Part shown: one piece after another, positions 1-7,373 of the stretch
Layout: every line of letters begins with the position of its first letter
How positions within the stretch are numbered: the stretch's first letter is position 1
NCBI RefSeq assembly: GCF_000518645.1
Contig: NZ_JADZ01000006.1
Span: 310,001-374,000, forward strand
Length of the DNA stretch: 64,000 nt
Origin: Curvibacter gracilis ATCC BAA-807
Lineage (GTDB): Bacteria; Pseudomonadota; Gammaproteobacteria; Burkholderiales; Burkholderiaceae_C
Reading direction: 5' to 3'
Program-made: the position numbers and the translations under genes
Notes under the pieces: generated by a model
Databases searched by the model: none
Seen by the model: only the letters and a program-made list of their open reading frames with translations
What the model was told of the DNA's origin: nothing

Positions 1-65
1 GCAAAGTTCCGCCTTGATTGTTTCTAAATATGGAATAGCCATTTGCTCATGACGATGTTTTATTG

Positions 66-85
66 TTGGTGTTAACCCTATAAAG
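66..85 (+). promoter_or_regulatory. GTTAACCCT promoter motif (site A)
   Basis: The string GTTAACCCTATAAAG lies about 120 bp before the DUF4148 gene. TATAAA at 79-84 is a good -10 hexamer, and GTTAACCCT sits immediately upstream, where an operator would act. The same core occurs at 29183 and 31575, each time ahead of a small gene on the plus strand. The left half is less perfect here (GGTGTTAACCCT). That it is a regulator site is an inference from recurrence and position. Confidence 0.45.
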
Positions 86-202
86 TTCATCCCATCGATG
101 AGCCAGACACCTCTGCAAAGACTCACCGAGCTGGACAAGACGGCGCCCCTCAAGGCCTCCGCCCTGCCCGGAAGTCCATCCACTTTGAAAGGAAACATCA
201 TC

Positions 203-499
203 ATGAACCGCCAACTGATCGCCTCCGCCCTGATTGCCGCCTCTGCCTTCGTGGCCGCCGCACCCAGCTTTGCCGAAGGCCTGGCCGAATACAACCAGCG
301 CGCCGACGTGGTGTCGCAATACAGCCGCGCCGAAGTGAAGACCCAGGCCGTGGCCGCCGCCCGCCATGCCGCCGACGTGGACACCAACTCGCAGGTGCTG
401 CCGGCCGTGAAGTCCGCCATCACCCGCCAGGAAGTGCGCCAGGCGGCCGCCGCCGCCAACCGCGCCGGCCTGCTGCCGCACGGCGAACTGACCTACTGA
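203..499 (+). CDS. DUF4148 domain secreted protein
   Basis: A 98-residue protein with a clear Sec signal peptide (MNRQLIASAL, hydrophobic core, likely cleavage after SFA at residue 24). The mature part is Ala/Arg/Gln-rich and helical and ends GLLPHGELTY, the pattern of the DUF4148 family that is abundant in Burkholderiales and has no known function. An in-frame ATG exists at 98, but the one at 203 directly follows the ribosome-binding site GAAAGGA and places the signal peptide at the N-terminus. The gene stands alone, with motif site A upstream and a strong terminator downstream. A periplasmic location follows from the signal peptide; the role is unknown. Confidence 0.85.
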   Translation: MNRQLIASALIAASAFVAAAPSFAEGLAEYNQRADVVSQYSRAEVKTQAVAAARHAADVDTNSQVLPAVKSAITRQEVRQAAAAANRAGLLPHGELTY

Positions 500-542
500 T
501 CCACGCGTTCAGTTCAGCTGCCCTGAATCGCCAGGGCGCACA

Positions 543-578
543 AAAACCCCGCCCGGCGCGAGCCAGGCGGGGTTTTTT
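543..578 (+). terminator. Rho-independent terminator
   Basis: AAAACCCCGCC pairs with GGCGGGGTTTT around a 12-nt GC-rich loop, and a run of six T follows. It closes the DUF4148 transcription unit. The A-run on the left would also allow it to work on the other strand. Confidence 0.88.
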
Positions 579-653
579 CATGGCGCTCCGATCAGGTTGG
601 GAGGGCCTGATGTCCCGATGGATGCACTCGACCCGCTGCATGGCAAAAACGAG

Positions 654-698
654 GATCAACAGACCCCGTCCAGCCGAGGTGCTCTGTGTCTGTTGATC
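654..698 (+). promoter_or_regulatory. 11-bp inverted repeat overlapping the toxin start codon
   Basis: GATCAACAGAC at 654-664 is perfectly repeated in inverse orientation as GTCTGTTGATC at 688-698, with 23 bp between the arms. The GTG start codon of the RelE-type toxin (686) and its ribosome-binding site GAGG lie inside the interval. The arrangement fits autoregulation of a toxin-antitoxin operon by its antitoxin or complex, or a long hairpin masking the start. Neither is shown directly. Confidence 0.5.
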
Positions 699-1066
699 AA
701 AATTCGTTCATAAACGAGAATTTGCCCCGATCCATTGCGCACTACCTCACAGCAGGGAGCCACCGCGATCTGTACCTGGAGTGGCTGCGTGGAATGCGCG
801 ATGTCCGGGCCAAAGTGGCTGTCATTCGACGGGTGGGCCAGTTGGAGCGGGGCCTCTTCGGCGACCACAAGTTTTGTCGTGACGGCGTCTGGGAGTTGCG
901 GGTGGATGTGGGGCAAGGCTACCGGATCTACTACGCACGGCCTGGATCGATGGTTTTGTTGCTGGGTGGTGGCACCAAGCGAAGCCAGCCGGCCGACATC
1001 GAAAGAGCCGTCACGGCGTGGACGGATTGGCAACGGAGAACAGATGATGAAAAACAGACCCCATGA
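686..1066 (+). CDS. RelE/ParE-superfamily toxin (HigB/Gp49-like)
   Basis: A 126-residue protein of the addiction-module killer family. The diagnostic core is present: YLEWLRGMRDVRAKVAVIRR, then GLFGDHK, GVWELRV, GYRIYYARPG and a hydrophobic VLLLGGG with KRSQ. Known members are small RelE-fold ribonucleases or killer proteins whose cognate antitoxin is an HTH protein encoded downstream. That layout is seen here: the next gene starts at 1044, 20 bp before this one ends. The GTG start at 686 is preceded by GAGG at a 7-nt distance. The N-terminal 25 residues exceed the usual family length, so initiation slightly downstream is possible. Substrate and activity are not deducible. Confidence 0.82.
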   Translation: MSVDQNSFINENLPRSIAHYLTAGSHRDLYLEWLRGMRDVRAKVAVIRRVGQLERGLFGDHKFCRDGVWELRVDVGQGYRIYYARPGSMVLLLGGGTKRSQPADIERAVTAWTDWQRRTDDEKQTP

Positions 1067-1376
1067 CGATGCCATGGTCGAGTTGTACCGGTCCGATCCG
1101 GCCCTGGCCCTGGAGGTCATCAACAGCATCCTGGAAGATGGCGATCAAGCAGAGCTGTTGGTGGTGCTGCGTCAACTCGCCCAGGCCTTGGGCGGGGTGT
1201 CCGCGCTGGCGCAACAGGCCCGGCTGAACCCCACCCAGCTTTACCGCACCCTGTCGCCCAGTGGCAACCCGGCGCTCAGCAGCTTGCTGGTCATCCTGAA
1301 AGCACTGGGCTTGCGGCTGGCGGTGCAGCCGCTGGCATCAAGCCCTTCGCTGGATGCCAACGCCGAGCCGGCGTGA
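1044..1376 (+). CDS. HTH antitoxin of addiction module
   Basis: A 110-residue protein matching the addiction-module antidote HTH family (HigA-type partner). The N-terminal half (DAMVELYRSDPALALEVINS) matches the family's toxin-facing helices. The C-terminal half contains a lambda-repressor-like HTH: GGVSALAQQARLNPTQLYRT, then NPALSSLLVILKALGLRL. It overlaps the toxin gene by 23 bp, which implies translational coupling. ATG at 1044 and the adjacent ATG at 1047 are both possible starts. It is expected to neutralise the upstream toxin and repress the operon, perhaps through the inverted repeat at 654-698. Confidence 0.85.
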   Translation: MMKNRPHDDAMVELYRSDPALALEVINSILEDGDQAELLVVLRQLAQALGGVSALAQQARLNPTQLYRTLSPSGNPALSSLLVILKALGLRLAVQPLASSPSLDANAEPA

Positions 1377-1393
1377 GGCCTGCGGCGTTTTTT
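1361..1393 (+). terminator. Possible terminator at end of toxin-antitoxin operon
   Basis: CGCCG (1361-1365) can pair with CGGCG (1383-1387) around a GC-rich inner part, followed by six T. The hairpin includes the last codons of the antitoxin and abuts the stop codon of the convergent oxidase gene. The stem is short, so confidence is low. Confidence 0.35.
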
Positions 1394-2817
1394 CAAAGCG
1401 CGAAGATCTTGCCCGGGTTCAGGATGTTCTTGGGGTCGAGGGCGCGTTTGATGGTGCGCATCATGTCGACCGCGCCGGCGCCGGTTTCGTCGAGCAGAAA
1501 GCCCATCTTGTGCAGGCCCACACCGTGCTCGCCGGTGCAGGTGCCGCCCAGTTGCAGCGCCCGGGTGACGAGCTTGTGGTTCAGTTCTTCGGCCTTGGCG
1601 CGTTCGTCGGCGTCATCGGGGTTGATCAGGTAGCCAAAGTGGAAGTTGCCGTCGCCCACGTGGCCCACCAGGAAGTAGGGGATGCCGCTGGCGTCGGTCT
1701 CGGTCACCGAGTCGAGCAGGCAGTCGGCCAGGCGGCTGATGGGCACGCAGGTGTCGGTGGAGATGGCCTTGCAGCCCGGGCGTGACTGCACGGCGGCAAA
1801 GTAGGCGTTGTGCCGGGCCGTCCACAGGCGGGTGCGTTCCTCGGGGGTGCTGGCCCATTCGAAGGCGTTGCCGCCGAACTCGCTGGCGATCTCCTGCACG
1901 GTTTCAGCCTGTTCTTTGACGCTGGTGGGTGAGCCGTGGAACTCCATCAGCAGCATGGGTTCTTCGCGCAGGCTGAGCTTGGAGTACTGGTTGACCATGC
2001 GCACGGTGTTGTGGTCGATCAGCTCGACGCGGGCAATCGGCACGCCCAGCTGGATGGTCTGGATGGTGGTGCGCACCGCCGCTTCGATGCTCGGGAAAGA
2101 GCAGATGGCGGCCGACACGGCTTCGGGCAGGGGGTACAGGCGCACGGTGATCTCGGTGATCACGCCCAGCGTGCCTTCGCTGCCCACCATCAGCCGGGTC
2201 AGGTCGTAGCCGGCGCTGCTCTTCTTGGCGCGGGTGCCGGTGCGGATCACCTCGCCGCTGGCGGTGACGACCTCCAGGGCCAGCACGTTTTCACGCATGG
2301 TGCCGTAGCGCACGGCGTTGGTGCCGCTGGCGCGGGTGGCGGTCATGCCGCCGATGGTGGCGTCGGCGCCCGGGTCGATGGGGAAGAACAGGCCGGTGGA
2401 CTTGATCTCTTCGTTGAGCTGCTTGCGGGTGATGCCGGGCTGCACGGTCACGGTCAGGTCTTCGGCGTTCACGCTGAGCACCTGGTTCATGCGGCTGACA
2501 TCCAGGCTGATGCCGCCTTGCACGGCCAGCAGGTGGCCTTCGAGCGAGGAGCCCACGCCAAACGGAATCACCGGCACCTCGAACTGGCTGGCCAGGCGCA
2601 CGGCATCGGCCACGTCGGCGGTGCTCTGGGCGAACACCACGGCGGCCGGCGGCGGCACCTGGAACGAGGACTCGTCGCGGCCGTGCTGCTCACGCACCAC
2701 CAGGGCGGTGCTGCATTGCTCGCCGAAGCGGGCCTTGAGGGCATCGATCAGGGCGGCGGGCACATCGCGTTGCTGCACTTCGGGCAGCAGGTGCAAGGGG
2801 GCTGTGGGGGCGTTCAT
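1393..2817 (-). CDS. FAD-linked oxidase, D-lactate dehydrogenase/GlcD family
   Basis: A 474-residue flavoprotein of the VAO/PCMH type. The FAD-binding_4 domain shows PFGVGSSLEGH at residues 85-95. The C-terminal FAD-oxidase_C half ends with GEHGVGLHKMGF near residue 429 and NILNPGKIF, the hallmark tail of D-lactate dehydrogenase (cytochrome), GlcD and related 2-hydroxyacid dehydrogenases. These enzymes oxidise D-2-hydroxyacids to 2-ketoacids and pass electrons to the quinone/cytochrome pool. No GlcE/GlcF partner is adjacent, so a single-subunit D-lactate dehydrogenase is more likely than glycolate oxidase. The reading frame stays open to 3522, but that extension is antisense to the adenosyltransferase gene; ATG at 2817 fits the family N-terminus. 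Exact substrate is uncertain. Confidence 0.88.
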   Translation of the reverse strand: MNAPTAPLHLLPEVQQRDVPAALIDALKARFGEQCSTALVVREQHGRDESSFQVPPPAAVVFAQSTADVADAVRLASQFEVPVIPFGVGSSLEGHLLAVQGGISLDVSRMNQVLSVNAEDLTVTVQPGITRKQLNEEIKSTGLFFPIDPGADATIGGMTATRASGTNAVRYGTMRENVLALEVVTASGEVIRTGTRAKKSSAGYDLTRLMVGSEGTLGVITEITVRLYPLPEAVSAAICSFPSIEAAVRTTIQTIQLGVPIARVELIDHNTVRMVNQYSKLSLREEPMLLMEFHGSPTSVKEQAETVQEIASEFGGNAFEWASTPEERTRLWTARHNAYFAAVQSRPGCKAISTDTCVPISRLADCLLDSVTETDASGIPYFLVGHVGDGNFHFGYLINPDDADERAKAEELNHKLVTRALQLGGTCTGEHGVGLHKMGFLLDETGAGAVDMMRTIKRALDPKNILNPGKIFAL

Positions 2818-2953
2818 GGTGTCTCCAGTACGGCGTGAAAGAGGGGGCCGGGTCAGGCCAGCCTGCCATTCTAGGAGTGTGGGCGGCTTCCTGCCGAGGC
2901 CAGGGGTTGACGGCCCGGCGCAGCGGCAAGGCAGGGCGATCTCGCGCAAAATC

Positions 2954-2987
2954 GGGGGCCCGACAGCCGGTCGAGGCCCCCCTTTTT
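2954..2987 (+). terminator. Terminator-like hairpin in the adenosyltransferase leader
   Basis: GGGGGCC (2954-2960) pairs with GGCCCCC (2975-2981), with an inner CGAC/GTCG stem and loop AGCCG, then TTTTT. It is a canonical intrinsic terminator for plus-strand transcription, but no plus-strand gene lies between here and 1376. It stands 36 nt before the start codon of the adenosyltransferase gene. It may be an attenuator of that gene or a block against antisense transcription. Confidence 0.6.
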
Positions 2988-3022
2988 CATCCCCCTTTTC
3001 CAATGTTTGCAAGGACCCCCGC

Positions 3023-3583
3023 ATGGCCAACCGCCTGACCCAGATCGCCACCCGAACCGGAGACAACGGCACCACCGGCCTGGGCGACAACACCCGGGTG
3101 TCCAAGAACAGCCTGCGCGTGCACGCCATGGGCGATGTGGACGAGCTCAACTCGCACATCGGCCTGCTGCTCAGCGAGGACCTGCCCGAGGCGGTGCGCG
3201 AGCTGCTGACCGACATCCAGCACCAGCTGTTCAACCTGGGGGGCGAGCTGTCGATCCCGGGCTTCGAGCTGCTCAAGACCGAGGCGGTGCTGCAACTGGA
3301 CCAGGCGCTGGAGCGCTTCAATGCCGAGCTGCCGCGCCTGCAGGAGTTCATCCTGCCCGCCGGCCGGCGCAGCGCCGCCCAGGCCCATGTGTGCCGCACC
3401 GTGGCGCGCCGCGCCGAACGTGCCGTGGTGGCCCTGGGCAATGAAGAGGCGCTCAAGGACACGCCGCGCCAGTACCTGAACCGCTTGTCTGACCTGATGT
3501 TCGTGCTGGCCCGGGTGCTCAACCGGGTCGATGGTGGCGACGACGTCTACTGGAAGAGCGAGCGCCTGCAGCGCGGCAGCTGA
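3023..3583 (+). CDS. Cob(I)yrinic acid a,c-diamide adenosyltransferase (PduO type)
   Basis: A 186-residue ATP:corrinoid adenosyltransferase that makes the Co-C bond of adenosylcobalamin from cob(I)alamin and ATP. The N-terminal nucleotide-binding loop TRTGDNGTTGLGDNTRV (residues 10-26), GDVDELNSHIG, the helix with CRTVARRAERAVVAL and the C-terminal YLNRLSDLMFVLARVLN are typical of the PduO/MMAB trimeric family. Length is standard. ATG at 3023 follows AAGGA (3011-3015). It supplies the cofactor for B12-dependent mutases, but no such enzyme or cobalamin-synthesis gene is adjacent. A LysR gene starts 15 bp after the stop on the same strand and may be co-transcribed. A terminator-like hairpin precedes the gene. 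Confidence 0.93.
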   Translation: MANRLTQIATRTGDNGTTGLGDNTRVSKNSLRVHAMGDVDELNSHIGLLLSEDLPEAVRELLTDIQHQLFNLGGELSIPGFELLKTEAVLQLDQALERFNAELPRLQEFILPAGRRSAAQAHVCRTVARRAERAVVALGNEEALKDTPRQYLNRLSDLMFVLARVLNRVDGGDDVYWKSERLQRGS

Positions 3584-3597
3584 GGCGGGATCCCCCC

Positions 3598-4497
3598 ATG
3601 CGCCTGCGCCACATCGAGGTCTTCAACGCCATCATGCTGACCGGCAGCGTGAGCGCGGCGGCCCGGCTGATCAACATCACCCAGCCCGCCGTCAGCCGCA
3701 CCCTGCAGCACGCCGAGATCCAGCTGGGCTTTGCGCTGTTCCAGCGCGCCAAGGGCCGGCTCACCCCGACCACCGAGGCGCTGACGCTGTTTCCGCACAT
3801 CGAGCGCCTGTTTGCCCAGCTCGACGAGGTGCAGCGCCTGGCCACCAGCCTGCGTGGCGGCCAGGTGGCGGGCGAGCTGCGCATCGTCTCGGTGCTGGCG
3901 CTGAGCTACGACATCCTGCCGCGGGCGCTGGCCCGCTTCAAGAAGAAGCACCCCGACATCGTGGTCAGTGTCGAGGCCCTGCATTCGCCCCAGATCGCCT
4001 CCAGCCTGATGCTGCAGGAGGCCGATGTGGGCTTTGTCTTCAGCACGCTCAGCCACCCCTCGCTGACGCACGAGCCCCTGGCCGAATGCGCCATGGTGTG
4101 CGTGGTGCCCAAGGGGCTGCTGCCGGCGCGCAAGCTGCGCCAGGGGCAGCTCAGCCTGGCCGATCTGGTGGACGTGCCGGTGATCAACCTCGATGCCCGC
4201 GACCCGGTGGGCACGCGCCTGAGCCAGGCCTGTCGCGAGGCCGGCGTGGGCCTGAATTCGTACGTCACCGTGCAGACCTACCACGCGGCGCTGGCCATGG
4301 CCCACCACGGCCTGGGCGTGGCCCTGGTGGACGCCTGCACCGCCGTGTCGGCCGACCGCAGCAAGGTCGAGGTGCTGGCGCTGGAGCCCGCCATCCACGT
4401 GCCGGTGCAGGCGCTGCGCCTGGCCGACAAGCCCGGCTCGGTGCTGGTGCGCGCCATCACCGAGGAGATGCAGCAGGCGATCCGGCAGGCCTTGTGA
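3598..4497 (+). CDS. LysR family transcriptional regulator
   Basis: A 299-residue LysR-type regulator. The N-terminal winged HTH (MRLRHIEVFNAIMLTGSVSA, then INITQPAVSRTLQHAE) is followed by a periplasmic-binding-like effector domain. The N-terminus and general look resemble the group of LysR proteins found next to amino-acid oxidase genes, and a DadA-like oxidase lies 500 bp downstream on the opposite strand. It begins 15 bp after the adenosyltransferase stop, so it may be read from that promoter. Target genes cannot be assigned firmly; the amino-acid cluster at 5.0-8.2 kb is the best guess. Confidence 0.85.
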   Translation: MRLRHIEVFNAIMLTGSVSAAARLINITQPAVSRTLQHAEIQLGFALFQRAKGRLTPTTEALTLFPHIERLFAQLDEVQRLATSLRGGQVAGELRIVSVLALSYDILPRALARFKKKHPDIVVSVEALHSPQIASSLMLQEADVGFVFSTLSHPSLTHEPLAECAMVCVVPKGLLPARKLRQGQLSLADLVDVPVINLDARDPVGTRLSQACREAGVGLNSYVTVQTYHAALAMAHHGLGVALVDACTAVSADRSKVEVLALEPAIHVPVQALRLADKPGSVLVRAITEEMQQAIRQAL

Positions 4498-4506
4498 GCT
4501 CGGATC

Positions 4507-4522
4507 GCTGAGGCGCCTCAGC
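4507..4522. repeat. Perfect 16-bp palindrome between convergent genes
   Basis: GCTGAGGCGCCTCAGC is a perfect palindrome between the LysR stop (4497) and the META-lipoprotein stop (4518). It can form a short hairpin on both strands, but no T-run follows. A weak bidirectional terminator is possible. Confidence 0.4.
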
Positions 4523-4928
4523 GGGCGGGCTGCAAGCTCTGCAGCACCTGGCCCTGGGCATCCAGCAGCAGCAGCCGACCCCCTTCGAGCCGGGCCGAGC
4601 GCGTGGCCTCCAGGCTGGCCAGGAAGGAGCCCTCCTGCTCGCCGCCCGGGGTCAGGCACATCATGCGGGTGGCCGCCAGCGGGCCCAGGCGCAGCTGGCC
4701 ACCGTCGATGTGCCAGCGCCCGCTGAACCGGTTGCAACCGCCAAAGCCGCTGGCCTGGCCGTTGGCCTCCAGGCGCAGCTGGGTGGGTGGCTGGCCCTCG
4801 CCCTGCCAGCGGGTGTCGTTCAGATCGGGCAGGGCAGGGGCTTGGGCACAGGCGCCCAGCAGCGTGACCAGGGCCGCCCCTGCCAACAGGGCACGGAGAT
4901 GGGATCGAAGAGAAGAAGGCTGGGCCAT
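4518..4928 (-). CDS. META domain lipoprotein (HslJ-like)
   Basis: A 136-residue lipoprotein. The signal sequence ends in a lipobox (TLLGAC, Cys27). The mature part is one META domain: the pattern TRWQGE, GFGGCNRFSGRW, LRLGPLAATRMMC and a final strand region LLLLDAQGQVLQ. The GCN and MMC cysteines are the usual META pair. E. coli HslJ, the best-known member, is an outer-membrane-associated heat-shock protein of unclear role. A GTG two codons upstream (4934) is also open, but ATG at 4928 has GAGG at a 5-nt distance. It is convergent with LysR and probably monocistronic. Confidence 0.85.
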   Translation of the reverse strand: MAQPSSLRSHLRALLAGAALVTLLGACAQAPALPDLNDTRWQGEGQPPTQLRLEANGQASGFGGCNRFSGRWHIDGGQLRLGPLAATRMMCLTPGGEQEGSFLASLEATRSARLEGGRLLLLDAQGQVLQSLQPAR

Positions 4929-4996
4929 GGGCACCTCGCAAAGCGCGTGAAAGCACGCTCAAACGCGCATTCTGGCACCGCCGACGGGGTCAGGCG

Positions 4997-6214
4997 TCAG
5001 GCGCGCAGGGCGTCGCTCAGTTGGCGCGCGGTGCCAAAAGCCAGCGTGAAGCCCAGGGCGCCGTGGCCCGTGTTCATCCACAGGTTGTCGGGGCCCTGGG
5101 GCAGGCGCCCGACGATCGGCAGACCGGTCGGTGTGGCAGGTCGCAGGCCACACCAGGCCTGCACCTCGCTGAAGTCTTTGACGCCGGGAAACACTTGGGC
5201 GGTGGATTGGCACAGGCTGTTGATGCGGTCGGGCGGGATGTCACGCCCGTAGCCCACCAGCTCCACCATGCCGGCCACGCGCAAGCGCTCGCCCAGGCGG
5301 GCAAACACCACCTTGCGGGCGCTGTCGGTCACGCTGACCCGGGGGGCGCGGCCCGGCTCGGTGCCCACCGGCAGGGTGATGCTGTAGCCCTTGAGCGGGT
5401 AGACCGGCAGTGGCAGGCCCAGCGGGCGGCACAGCGCCACGCTGTCGGCGCCCAGGGCCAGCACAAAGTGGTCGGCCTGCACCGGCCCTCGGGCCGTGTG
5501 GGCGGCCTGCACACGGCCACCGGCCACTTCGAGCCGGGTCACCGCTCGGCCATAGAGGCGTTCTGCACCGCGCTGCGCCAGGGCCTGGTCCAGCGCCTGG
5601 CACACCTTGAGGCAGTCGGCCGCGCTCTCGCTGGGGGTGTAGACCGCGCCAGCCATGGCCGGCTGATAACTGGCCAGCGCGGGCTCCAGGGCCACGCATT
5701 CGGCGGGCGACACCAGGCGCTGGGGGGCGCCACCCAGGCGGGCCTGCAGCTCGATCTGCCGCGCCGCGCCCTGCAGGCCGGCCTCGGTGGGGTAGAGCAC
5801 CAGCTTGCCCGGGGTGCTGTGGTCGCAGTCGGGCCGCAGGTCGCTCAGCATCTGCTCAAAACCTTCGCGGCTGCGTGCGGCCAGGCCCAGCAGGGTGGCG
5901 GTGCTGTGCTCCGAGCGCACCCGGTTGCAGGCCGCCATGAAGCTCAGCCCCCAGGCCCATTGGTGCAGATCGGCCTGCAGTCGGAACTTCAGCGGTGAGT
6001 CGGCGGCCAGCAGCAGCTTGGGCAACTGGCCCCAGATCGAGGGGTCTGCCAGGGGTTGCACGTATGAGTAGCTGAGCTGGGCCCCGTTGCCGCCGCTGGC
6101 GCCCTGGCCGACGGCTTCGGCCGCGTCGAGCAGGGTCACCTGGTGGCCTTCTTGCTGAAGTGAATAGGCGGCGGCCAGCCCGGTGATGCCGGCGCCGAGC
6201 ACACAGATGTGCAT
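4997..6214 (-). CDS. D-amino acid dehydrogenase-like FAD oxidoreductase
   Basis: A 405-residue DAO-family flavoprotein. The N-terminal Rossmann FAD motif is MHICVLGAGITGLAAAYSLQ followed by GHQVTLLDA. The C-terminal LWMNTGHGALGFTLAFGTAR is the usual flavin-contacting end of DadA small-subunit relatives. DadA enzymes deaminate D-amino acids to 2-oxo acids at the inner membrane. An upstream in-frame extension to 6304 is ignored because ATG at 6214 starts directly on the FAD motif. The divergent genes encode a polar amino-acid receptor and an Asp/Glu-type racemase, which supports a role in D-amino-acid catabolism. A second DadA homologue is at 24572-25927. Confidence 0.85.
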   Translation of the reverse strand: MHICVLGAGITGLAAAYSLQQEGHQVTLLDAAEAVGQGASGGNGAQLSYSYVQPLADPSIWGQLPKLLLAADSPLKFRLQADLHQWAWGLSFMAACNRVRSEHSTATLLGLAARSREGFEQMLSDLRPDCDHSTPGKLVLYPTEAGLQGAARQIELQARLGGAPQRLVSPAECVALEPALASYQPAMAGAVYTPSESAADCLKVCQALDQALAQRGAERLYGRAVTRLEVAGGRVQAAHTARGPVQADHFVLALGADSVALCRPLGLPLPVYPLKGYSITLPVGTEPGRAPRVSVTDSARKVVFARLGERLRVAGMVELVGYGRDIPPDRINSLCQSTAQVFPGVKDFSEVQAWCGLRPATPTGLPIVGRLPQGPDNLWMNTGHGALGFTLAFGTARQLSDALRA

Positions 6215-6364
6215 GAGCGATCCTTTTTTTGGCTTTGAAACTGCTGCCAATGTAGGGCGCGCAGGGCGAAGGCGCTCATGCCAATCGAGGGCTGGGCCAT
6301 GCAAGCCGGTTATGGGATGGCGCGCTCACACGGGCTTGGGGCTTTCCCCCTGCAGCGGCCAGCC

Positions 6365-6381
6365 CATTACCTTTTGTAATG
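6365..6381. promoter_or_regulatory. LysR-type inverted repeat between dadA-like gene and receptor gene
   Basis: CATTAC-CTTTT-GTAATG is a 17-bp interrupted palindrome in the 272-bp divergent intergenic region. The T-N11-A geometry is that of LysR binding sites. It lies about 105 bp before the receptor start at 6487. LysR genes at 3598 and 8171 flank the cluster. Binding is inferred, not shown. Confidence 0.4.
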
Positions 6382-6486
6382 CCCGTGCCGTGAAAAGGAA
6401 TTACCGCGCAGGGCCCGGGCCTTCCTACACTGGGCTTTCGACGTTCACCCCCTCATCCACCCATCACACCCTCAAGAGGTCTGCGC

Positions 6487-7371
6487 ATGAAAATGATCCC
6501 CCTGCTGCTCACCGCGGCCACCCTGGCCACTGGCTCTGCCCTGGTGCAGGCCGATACCCTGGAGAAGATCGCGGCCTCGGGCAAGATCACGCTGGCCTAC
6601 CGGGAATCGTCGGTGCCCTTCAGCTACCTGGACGGCCCCTCCAAGCCCATCGGCTTTGCGGTGGACATGTCCAATGCCGTGGCTGATGCGGTGCGCAAGC
6701 AACTCAAGAAGCCCGATCTGCAGATCGAGTGGCAGCCGGTGACCTCGCAGAACCGCATCCCCTTGATCATGAATGGCACGGTCGACCTGGAGTGCGGTTC
6801 GACCACCAACAACACGGCGCGCGGCAAGGACGTGGCCTTTGCGATCAACCACTTCTACACCGGCACCCGGCTGCTGGTGAAAAAGGGCTCGGGCATCAAG
6901 GACTACGCCGATCTGGCGGGCAAGAACGTGGCCACCACCACCGGCACCACCAACCTGCAGGTGTTGCGCAAGTACAGCACCGAGAAGAACCTGAACTTCA
7001 ACATGCTGTTCGGCAAGGACCACGCCGACTCCTTCTTGCTGGTGGAATCGGGCCGGGCCCTGGCCTTCGGCATGGACGACATCCTGTTGTTCGGCCTCAA
7101 GGCCAATGCCAAGAACCCCGACGAGTTCGAGGTGGTGGGCGAGTCGCTGCAGGTCGAGCCCTATGCCTGCATGCTGCGCAAGGACGATGCCGGCTTCAAG
7201 CACCTGGTCGACGGCGTGATCGGCGGCCTGATGAAGAGCGGTGAGTTCGAGAAGCTCTACACCAAGTGGTTCATGCAGCCCATCCCGCCGCGCGGTGTGC
7301 CCCTGGGCCTGCCCATGAGCCCGCAGCTCAAGGACAACCTGAAGGCCCTGAGCGACAAGCCTGCCGTCTGA
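6487..7371 (+). CDS. Amino-acid ABC transporter substrate-binding protein (GltI-like)
   Basis: A 294-residue periplasmic receptor of the SBP_bac_3 family. The signal peptide runs to about residue 22 (SALVQADT). The mature N-terminus DTLEKIAASGKITLAYRESS, then PFSYLD, and VDLECGSTTNN are typical of glutamate/aspartate receptors (GltI/AatJ). Usual partners (two permeases, one ATPase) are absent here, so it must use a transporter encoded elsewhere or act with the adjacent enzymes. AGAGG before the ATG at 7-8 nt supports the start. The racemase gene follows after 2 bp, so the two are co-translated. Confidence 0.9.
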   Translation: MKMIPLLLTAATLATGSALVQADTLEKIAASGKITLAYRESSVPFSYLDGPSKPIGFAVDMSNAVADAVRKQLKKPDLQIEWQPVTSQNRIPLIMNGTVDLECGSTTNNTARGKDVAFAINHFYTGTRLLVKKGSGIKDYADLAGKNVATTTGTTNLQVLRKYSTEKNLNFNMLFGKDHADSFLLVESGRALAFGMDDILLFGLKANAKNPDEFEVVGESLQVEPYACMLRKDDAGFKHLVDGVIGGLMKSGEFEKLYTKWFMQPIPPRGVPLGLPMSPQLKDNLKALSDKPAV

Positions 7372-7373
7372 TC

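Noticed and set aside
2818-3022. Cobalamin riboswitch before the adenosyltransferase
   Set aside because: GGTCAGGCCAGCCTGCC only vaguely resembles a B12 box, and there is no room for the aptamer upstream of it.
1393-3522. A 709-residue oxidase with a 235-residue N-terminal extension
   Set aside because: The extension is antisense to the adenosyltransferase gene and has shadow-like composition; ATG 2817 fits the family.
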